From contig NZ_JBEJGX010000003.1 in assembly GCF_040253635.1 (NCBI RefSeq), positions 124,001-188,000 of the forward strand: a DNA stretch of 64,000 bases, read 5' to 3'. This document shows, piece by piece, positions 59,518 through 64,000 of the stretch (position 1 is the first letter of the stretch; each line of letters opens with the position of its first letter). Under the pieces are notes generated by a model. The model was not told the DNA's origin. It worked only from the letters and a program-made list of their open reading frames with translations, and ran no database searches. Position numbers and translations under genes: made by a program. This DNA is from Streptomyces sp. Edi2. Lineage in GTDB: Bacteria; Actinomycetota; Actinomycetes; Streptomycetales; Streptomycetaceae.

Positions 59518-60021
59518 TCAGCGGGGGTGGCCCCAGTGACCGTTGTGCCCACCGTGGCCGTGCTGCCCCCAGCTTTCGGAGTCAACGACCCGGCGGTGGT
59601 CGTTGCTCAGCACCGCGGTGCCCCTGTGGTTGTCCCAGACGTAGTCACGACGGTCCTGGAAGAGGTCCCGGCGGTTGTCACGGCCGATGCCCGTGTGGAC
59701 ACGGACCTGTGAGTGGCCGCCCAGACGGACGTTGCCGAAGCGGTAGGTGTGGCCCGCGCGGTCCGAGAGGGTCCAGCCACGCAGGTTGACCGCCGTACGG
59801 CCGTTGTTCTTCACCGTCACATACTCGGCGTTCAGGCTCCGGTTGGAGTGGTCGTCCCGCCCGGGGCTGTCGTACTGGATGGCACCGAGCACCACCGCCG
59901 AGCGGTGATGCGGAGCCGGAGCATGGCCGTGGCCGGCCGCGGCGGCCGGGAGAACGGCGGTGGCCGCCAGAGCCACGGAGCCGAGGACCGTGGCAGCAAT
60001 ACGCGAAGTCTTACGGAGCAC
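59518..60021 (-). CDS. Secreted lamin-tail-domain protein
   Basis: A 167-residue exported protein. A signal peptide (about 1-32, IAATVLGSVALAATAVLPAA) precedes a His-rich stretch and a lamin-tail (LTD) beta-sandwich (about 45-150), with SLNAEYVTVKNNGRTAVNLR, GWTLSDRAGHTYRF and GHSQVRVHTG strands. The C-terminus is Gly/His rich (GQHGHGGHNGHWGHP). The GTG at 60021 follows AGGGGG with 5-base spacing. Bacterial LTD proteins are often surface or nuclease-associated; no nuclease is present here. Role unknown, metal binding by histidines possible. Confidence 0.85.
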   Translation of the reverse strand: MLRKTSRIAATVLGSVALAATAVLPAAAAGHGHAPAPHHRSAVVLGAIQYDSPGRDDHSNRSLNAEYVTVKNNGRTAVNLRGWTLSDRAGHTYRFGNVRLGGHSQVRVHTGIGRDNRRDLFQDRRDYVWDNHRGTAVLSNDHRRVVDSESWGQHGHGGHNGHWGHPR

Positions 60022-60418
60022 GAAAACCCCCTGGATACGGCACCTACAACCAGGTGCCGGAAACCGGATACCCGGCCGGTTTGACCGGGCTCCCACACAG
60101 TGACGGCTGGTCACACCTTGAGGGAAGAAATCCGGTTTGGTGTTACAAAACACAGACATATACACAACCACACCACGCCAGGCGCACACTCCCCCGCGCT
60201 CACCAGCGCAAACACGACGCCCTGTACACGCACCCAGACCCTGCAAGGGTTACTCGCGGTGTACACCTCGCGGTTGCGGCGGGGTTGCGCCGAGGAGGCG
60301 CTCGATCGGGAGGGGGCATGGACTCCGAAGCGCCCCTGAATTCCGGGCGGTATGACGGCATGCCGTATGGCCACACGGCCGTATGCCGACTTCCCCATTC
60401 CCCATGCGTCCGGCGTCC
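60022..60418. other. Intergenic region with promoter for the LTD gene
   Basis: AT-richer stretch at 60115-60175 (TTACAAAACACAGACATATA) unlike its surroundings, probably the promoter of the minus-strand LTD gene. CACCT/AGGTG dyad at 60041-60056 in its leader. No gene seen. Confidence 0.45.
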
Positions 60419-60448
60419 GGCATCGGCATCGGCATCGGCATCGGCATC
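60419..60448. repeat. 6-bp GGCATC repeat
   Basis: Four to five CATCGG units between 60419 and 60448, a short microsatellite in the intergenic region. Confidence 0.8.
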
Positions 60449-60663
60449 CCACGATCACCTCACGGGTGATGCTGTCCCAGCAGCTCAGCGCCCACGGCAT
60501 CCCGCGAGATCCCCAGCCGGCCGGTGGCCGTGTTCCGTCGCCGTTCCGATGGACATGATCGGTGCGGCGAACGGGCGGCCCGGTGCTGCCCGTCGCGGCC
60601 GTTCCACCGACGAACCGCCGCCCCACCCGGGGAGTCGGCCCATCTCCCCCTCGCCGTGAATTC

Positions 60664-60703
60664 GCCTTCAGCTCGCTTCGAACGCGCCTTGAACTCGCTT
60701 CGA
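60664..60703 (+). promoter_or_regulatory. Two 18-bp direct repeats upstream of secreted M15-like gene
   Basis: GCCTTCAGCTCGCTTCGA (60664-60681) and GCCTTGAACTCGCTTCGA (60686-60703) differ at two bases and lie 22 bp apart, two helical turns, 38 bp before the start. Side-by-side activator or repressor sites are likely. Confidence 0.5.
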
Positions 60704-60740
60704 CTTCATCTCGACCAGTCGTCACGAAGGGAACCCGGCT

Positions 60741-61235
60741 ATGTCCACCCATCTGTCCGCTCGCAGCGGCCTCGTCGCCGTGCTGGCCGCGGCTGCCATC
60801 GCCGCACCCGTCGCCACCGCAGGCACCGCGGCCGCCAGCGGTTCGAAGCTGACGCATGCGCAAGCCGCGAGCAGGCTGCGGGCGGCCGGTATCGCCTGGA
60901 CCTCCAGCGGTCACTGCTCGAACCGCAACAACCGGCGGTGCACGTCCTTCACCCGCATCAACTCCGGCACCATCAAAGGGATCATCACCTTCAAACGGAC
61001 CGCCCGGTGCGCGGTCACCATCACCGGCGGCACCGAGACCGGCCATGCATCAGGCCGGTACAGCCACTGGAACGGCTACAAGGTGGATATCTCTCCGACC
61101 GGTTGCGTCACGAATTACATCAAGCGCACGTTCCGGTACGCCGGCAAGCGCGGGGACGGAGCGCCCATGTACAAGTCCTCCGTGGGCAACATCTACGCCC
61201 GCGAAAGCAGCCACTGGGACATCACTTACCTTTGA
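60741..61235 (+). CDS. Secreted M15-peptidase-like protein
   Basis: A 164-residue exported protein. The signal peptide spans about 1-33 (LVAVLAAAAIAAPVATAGTA then ASG). The mature domain contains GRYSHWNGYKVDISPTG: H109-x2-G-x3-D116 equals the SxHxxGxAxD zinc motif of M15 D,D-carboxypeptidases and endolysins. The C-terminal H158-W-D160 fits the third ligand position. Four cysteines suggest disulfides. It probably cleaves peptidoglycan stem peptides, or binds zinc if inactive; assignment is by motif only. AAGGGAA 8 bases before the ATG fixes the start. A terminator follows. Confidence 0.65.
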   Translation: MSTHLSARSGLVAVLAAAAIAAPVATAGTAAASGSKLTHAQAASRLRAAGIAWTSSGHCSNRNNRRCTSFTRINSGTIKGIITFKRTARCAVTITGGTETGHASGRYSHWNGYKVDISPTGCVTNYIKRTFRYAGKRGDGAPMYKSSVGNIYARESSHWDITYL

Positions 61236-61244
61236 TCGACAACG

Positions 61245-61292
61245 GCCGCCCCCTTCCTGAACAGGCATAACGCTGGCCCGGAAGGGGGCGGC
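61245..61292 (+). terminator. Terminator after M15-like gene
   Basis: Perfect 13-bp stem GCCGCCCCCTTCC / GGAAGGGGGCGGC around a 22-base loop, 9 bp after the stop codon. Confidence 0.75.
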
Positions 61293-61834
61293 GGCAGGTG
61301 TGGGGCTTTTCTGGGAATTGCGCCCGGGCAGGGGATGCCGCGTGCCGCTCCACCTGCTCCACCTGCTCCACCTGCTCCACCTGCTCCACCTGCTCCACCG
61401 GGGGAGCAACGACGACGGCCTTTGTGGCACACCGTCCACGACCCCGAGACGAGACGCTGGGGCCCGGAAACGCAGTACCCGCACCACCTGACACCACACC
61501 GCCTATGCACCCGCACTGGCCGTCTTCCAGGACAAGCTGTAGTGCGTCCACCGCTCCCAGGCCGACCTCCGTGCGGCGCAGTCCTGGACAGCTCCACCAC
61601 ACGGAGGCCTTCGCCATGATCAAGCCGGGCCGCTGTCAACAACGCTCCGGGTCAACACACCCAGATCCTGCGGCGGGGAAGAAATTCGAGTCACCCTTCG
61701 CGAGCTCGGACCCGCCTGCCCGCCCTGCAGCATGGCGTTCTCGGCCAATGTGACCTCAAGTGGCCCACGAGGAACATGAGTTGTGTGTATGTTCAATGGG
61801 AGTGTGATCGACTAGAAAAGCGGGAAGAGGCTGC
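61293..61834. other. Intergenic region with a 9-bp repeat
   Basis: No gene is supported. It holds the CTCCACCTG repeat at 61348-61401 and, near its end, an AT-richer segment (61778-61820, GTATGTTCAATGGGAGTGTG) that likely carries the MFS promoter. GGAAGAGG precedes the MFS ATG. Confidence 0.5.
61348..61401. repeat. 9-bp CTCCACCTG repeat
   Basis: Five perfect tandem CTCCACCTG units plus a CTCCACCGG copy (61348-61401). Unlike the other minisatellites it is not attached to a gene end. Confidence 0.85.
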
Positions 61835-63058
61835 ATGGCAACGGCACCGTCGGCTCGCTGGCACAGACTGGCCGTGCTCGCGGCCCTGATGCTGGCCGCG
61901 TTCACTTTCAACACCACGGAGAACCTGCCGATCGGGCTGCTCAAGCTCATCTCGGCCGACGTGCAGGTGTCACTCTCGGCGGTGGGCTATCTGGTCACCG
62001 CATACGGTCTGACCGTCGCCCTGGTCTCCCTGCCTCTCGCGCACACCACCCGGTCCATGCCGCGCCGCCATGTACTCACCGTCCTGCTGGCCGCGCTCGT
62101 CCTGTCCAGCCTGATCTCGGCGCTGGGATCCAACTACTGGCTGCTGATGGTCGCCCGGCTGGTTACCGCGCTCGCCCAGGCGCTGTTCTGGGCGGTGATG
62201 GGGCCGGTGGCGGTCGGCCTGTTCCCACCGGCTGTCCGGGGGCGGGTGATCGGGGTGCTGTCGGTGGCCGGTTCCCTGGCCCTGGTGCTGGGTGTCCCGC
62301 TCGGTACGTGGCTGGGCCAGCAGAGCGCGTGGCAGGTCCCACTCGTCGTGCTGGCCGGGCTGGGGCTGGTCTCCCTCGTCACGATCGCTGTTCTGCTCCC
62401 GACGTCCCGTCCGGAGGAGGGGCACGCGGCCTACGGTTCGGCACCCGACAAGCGGCGGTTCGGGATCGTGCTGGCGACCACCGCCCTGTCCGTCACGGGC
62501 GCGTTCGCGGGCTATACGTACCTCGTGAAGTTCCTGGGTGACGTGAGCGGTTTCTCCGACACCTCCGTCAGCGCTCTGCTGATGGTCTCCGGCATCGCGG
62601 GCGTGGTCGGTGTGTCGAGCGCGGGGCCGCTCCTGGACCGCTACCCGCGCGGCACGCTGGTCGTTCCGGTGGCCACCCAGGCGGCCGGCATGCTGGGCCT
62701 GTACGCGTTCGGTACCGCCCGGGCCGGAGCCGTCGCGTTCCTGGTGCTGCTGGGCGGCTCGCTCGGCCCGGTGTTCATGGCCACACAGAACCAGATGCTG
62801 CGCTTCGCTCCCGGCCGTACGGAAATCGCCCTGGCGGCCAACTCCGGTGCCTTCAACGCCGGGGTCGCGGGCGGGGCGCTGCTCGGTGGCCTCATCCTGC
62901 CCGTCTGGGACGTGCGGGCCACGTTCCTGGTGGGCGGGCTGCTGACCGTCGCCGCGTTCGCGACAGTGCTCACCGAGCGGATGCTGCCGCCCGCGGAGCA
63001 GGGCCGTCCGGCCGAATCCGGCCGGACGGTGGACAGGAGCCCCGCCGAGCACCGCTGA
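61835..63058 (+). CDS. MFS transporter, sugar/drug efflux (Cmx/SotB-like)
   Basis: A 407-residue, 12-helix MFS protein. The first helix TFNTTENLPIGLLKLIS and the motif-A-like region after helix 2 (LAHTTRSMPRRHVLTVLL) match the AraJ/SotB/Cmr chloramphenicol-efflux group. Helix 4-5 contains FWAVMGPVAVGLFPP. The substrate is unknown. The C-terminal 20 residues are a charged tail. It is convergent with an aldo/keto reductase. Start at ATG 61835 after GGAAGAGG. Confidence 0.87.
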   Translation: MATAPSARWHRLAVLAALMLAAFTFNTTENLPIGLLKLISADVQVSLSAVGYLVTAYGLTVALVSLPLAHTTRSMPRRHVLTVLLAALVLSSLISALGSNYWLLMVARLVTALAQALFWAVMGPVAVGLFPPAVRGRVIGVLSVAGSLALVLGVPLGTWLGQQSAWQVPLVVLAGLGLVSLVTIAVLLPTSRPEEGHAAYGSAPDKRRFGIVLATTALSVTGAFAGYTYLVKFLGDVSGFSDTSVSALLMVSGIAGVVGVSSAGPLLDRYPRGTLVVPVATQAAGMLGLYAFGTARAGAVAFLVLLGGSLGPVFMATQNQMLRFAPGRTEIALAANSGAFNAGVAGGALLGGLILPVWDVRATFLVGGLLTVAAFATVLTERMLPPAEQGRPAESGRTVDRSPAEHR

Positions 63059-63088
63059 TTCCGACGGGCGACGCCCCGTCGGCCCCTC

Positions 63089-64000
63089 TCACCAGGCGTA
63101 CGCCTCCGGTGCGGGCCCGCCGGGTCCGGGGAAGAGCGCGTCGAGCTCCTTGAGCTGGCTCCTGTCCAGGGAGATCTTCAGCGCTGCGAGGCCCTGGTCG
63201 AGCTGTTCGGCCAGGCGTGGACCCAGGATCGGCGCGGTGACACCCGGCTGGTGCAACAGCCAGGCCAGCGCCACTTGGGCGGGCGGCAGACCCAGGTCGG
63301 CGCACCACTTCTCGTACGCCGCGATCCGATCGTGGTGCCGCTTCAGCTGCTTGCCCGATTTGGGTTCCGCCATACGGCCGTCAGCAGTGCCACGGCGCAC
63401 CGCTCCGCCCAGCAGACCGCCGTGCAGCGGGCTGTAGGGGAGCAGGCCGATGCCGTAGTCGCGGCAGGCGGGCAGCACTTCCAGCTCGACGGTGCGCTCC
63501 AAGAGGTTGTAGACGGACTGCTCGCTGACCGGGCCGGGTGTGTTGCGCTGCCGGGCGTGCTCCTGTGCCCTGGCCAGGTGCCACCCGGCGAAGTTAGAGG
63601 TGCCGACGTAGGTGACCTTCCCCTGGGCGACCAGCAGGTCCAGTGCCTGCCAGGTCTCCTCCCACGGTGTGGTCCGGTCGATGTGGTGCACCTGCAGCAG
63701 GTCGATGTGGTCGGTCCGGAGCCGGCGCAGCGAGTCCTCGCACGCCTTCCTGACGTGGAAAGCGGACAAGCGGCCGGAGTTGGGCTTGAGGCCCATCATT
63801 CCGTAGACCTTGGTGGCCAGAACGATCTGGTCGCGACGTGCGGGATCCTCGGCGAGCCAGTTGCCGATGATCTGCTCCGTGATCCCCTCGCCCATCTGCG
63901 CGCCGTAGATGTTGGCGGTGTCGAAGAGGTTCACGCCCTTGTCCAGGGCCAGGTTCATGATGGCGTGCGCCTCGCGCTCCGGTGTTTGAGGGCCGAAGTT
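63089..64000 (-). CDS. Aldo/keto reductase, 5' end beyond the window
   Basis: The frame is open through 64000, and residues upstream of the internal Met at 63958 (GPQTPEREAHAI) are clearly AKR sequence, so the true start lies outside. Seen parts: DKGVNLFDTANIYG with the catalytic-region Asp and Tyr, lysine in VLATKVYG, HIDLLQVHHID and the NADPH-site C-terminal TAPILGPRLAEQLDQGL. It reduces carbonyls with NADPH; substrate unknown. Convergent with the MFS gene 30 bp away. Confidence 0.9.
   Translation of the reverse strand, partial: NFGPQTPEREAHAIMNLALDKGVNLFDTANIYGAQMGEGITEQIIGNWLAEDPARRDQIVLATKVYGMMGLKPNSGRLSAFHVRKACEDSLRRLRTDHIDLLQVHHIDRTTPWEETWQALDLLVAQGKVTYVGTSNFAGWHLARAQEHARQRNTPGPVSEQSVYNLLERTVELEVLPACRDYGIGLLPYSPLHGGLLGGAVRRGTADGRMAEPKSGKQLKRHHDRIAAYEKWCADLGLPPAQVALAWLLHQPGVTAPILGPRLAEQLDQGLAALKISLDRSQLKELDALFPGPGGPAPEAYAW

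Overview
The window is high-GC DNA with strong G/C preference at third codon positions, frequent GTG/TTG starts, short leaderless-type promoters, gamma-butyrolactone (AfsA/receptor) genes, a SARP/AfsR-like regulator, Lrp, LysR and TetR regulators and many secreted hydrolases. This points to a Streptomyces or close relative. No ribosomal, tRNA, replication or central-metabolism genes are seen, and there are several gene remnants, efflux pumps and minisatellites, so an accessory chromosomal-arm location is likely (inference).

Layout. 0.4-5.6 kb: TetR and TipA-like MerR regulators, a STAS anti-anti-sigma protein, a zinc alcohol/formaldehyde dehydrogenase, two small proteins and a methyltransferase. 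5.7-11.8 kb: a minus-strand block of three IPT/TIG-repeat proteins (7, 3 and 3 repeats, the last behind a YVTN propeller) that share a leader but lack signal peptides, plus a secreted beta-helix protein. 12-16 kb: RidA, a secreted M4 metalloprotease and a DUF6153/DUF305 pair that looks like metal (copper) handling. 16-22.8 kb: a decayed haloacid dehalogenase, tautomerase/LysR, a two-module Lrp regulator with an MFS pump, a small membrane protein and a P450. 22.9-29 kb: a 1051-residue SARP-NTPase regulator, a NUDIX remnant, a FUSC-type exporter, a peroxiredoxin and a UBP zinc finger.

29-37 kb: class A beta-lactamase with a 15-bp repeat array upstream, XRE-cupin regulator divergent from a D-threonine-aldolase-like enzyme, a GH18 lipoprotein, a HAD phosphatase, and a divergent AfsA homologue/receptor pair around a 32-bp palindrome. 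37.4-44.6 kb: a giant TIR - dead metallophosphoesterase - NACHT - pentapeptide - WD40 protein, head-to-head with an ArsB/NhaD-type permease. 44.7-51.4 kb: inositol-phosphatase-like and cupin genes that overlap, a membrane protein of unknown role, gamma-glutamyltransferase, and an F420-type oxidoreductase pair. 51.6-57 kb: MFS/MarR overlapping operon with a palindromic operator, an amidohydrolase, an SDR, and a second two-module Lrp. 57-64 kb: LysR/class-I amidotransferase-like pair, a VOC remnant, two secreted proteins, an MFS pump and an aldo/keto reductase cut by the window edge.

Two things stand out. First, the TIR-NACHT protein carries a phosphoesterase fold whose metal ligands have almost all been replaced. 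Second, five minus-strand genes (GH18, HAD, ggt, the F420/PPOX protein and a LysR gene) end in short tandem repeats whose unit reproduces the gene's own TGA stop codon, giving serial stops just downstream.
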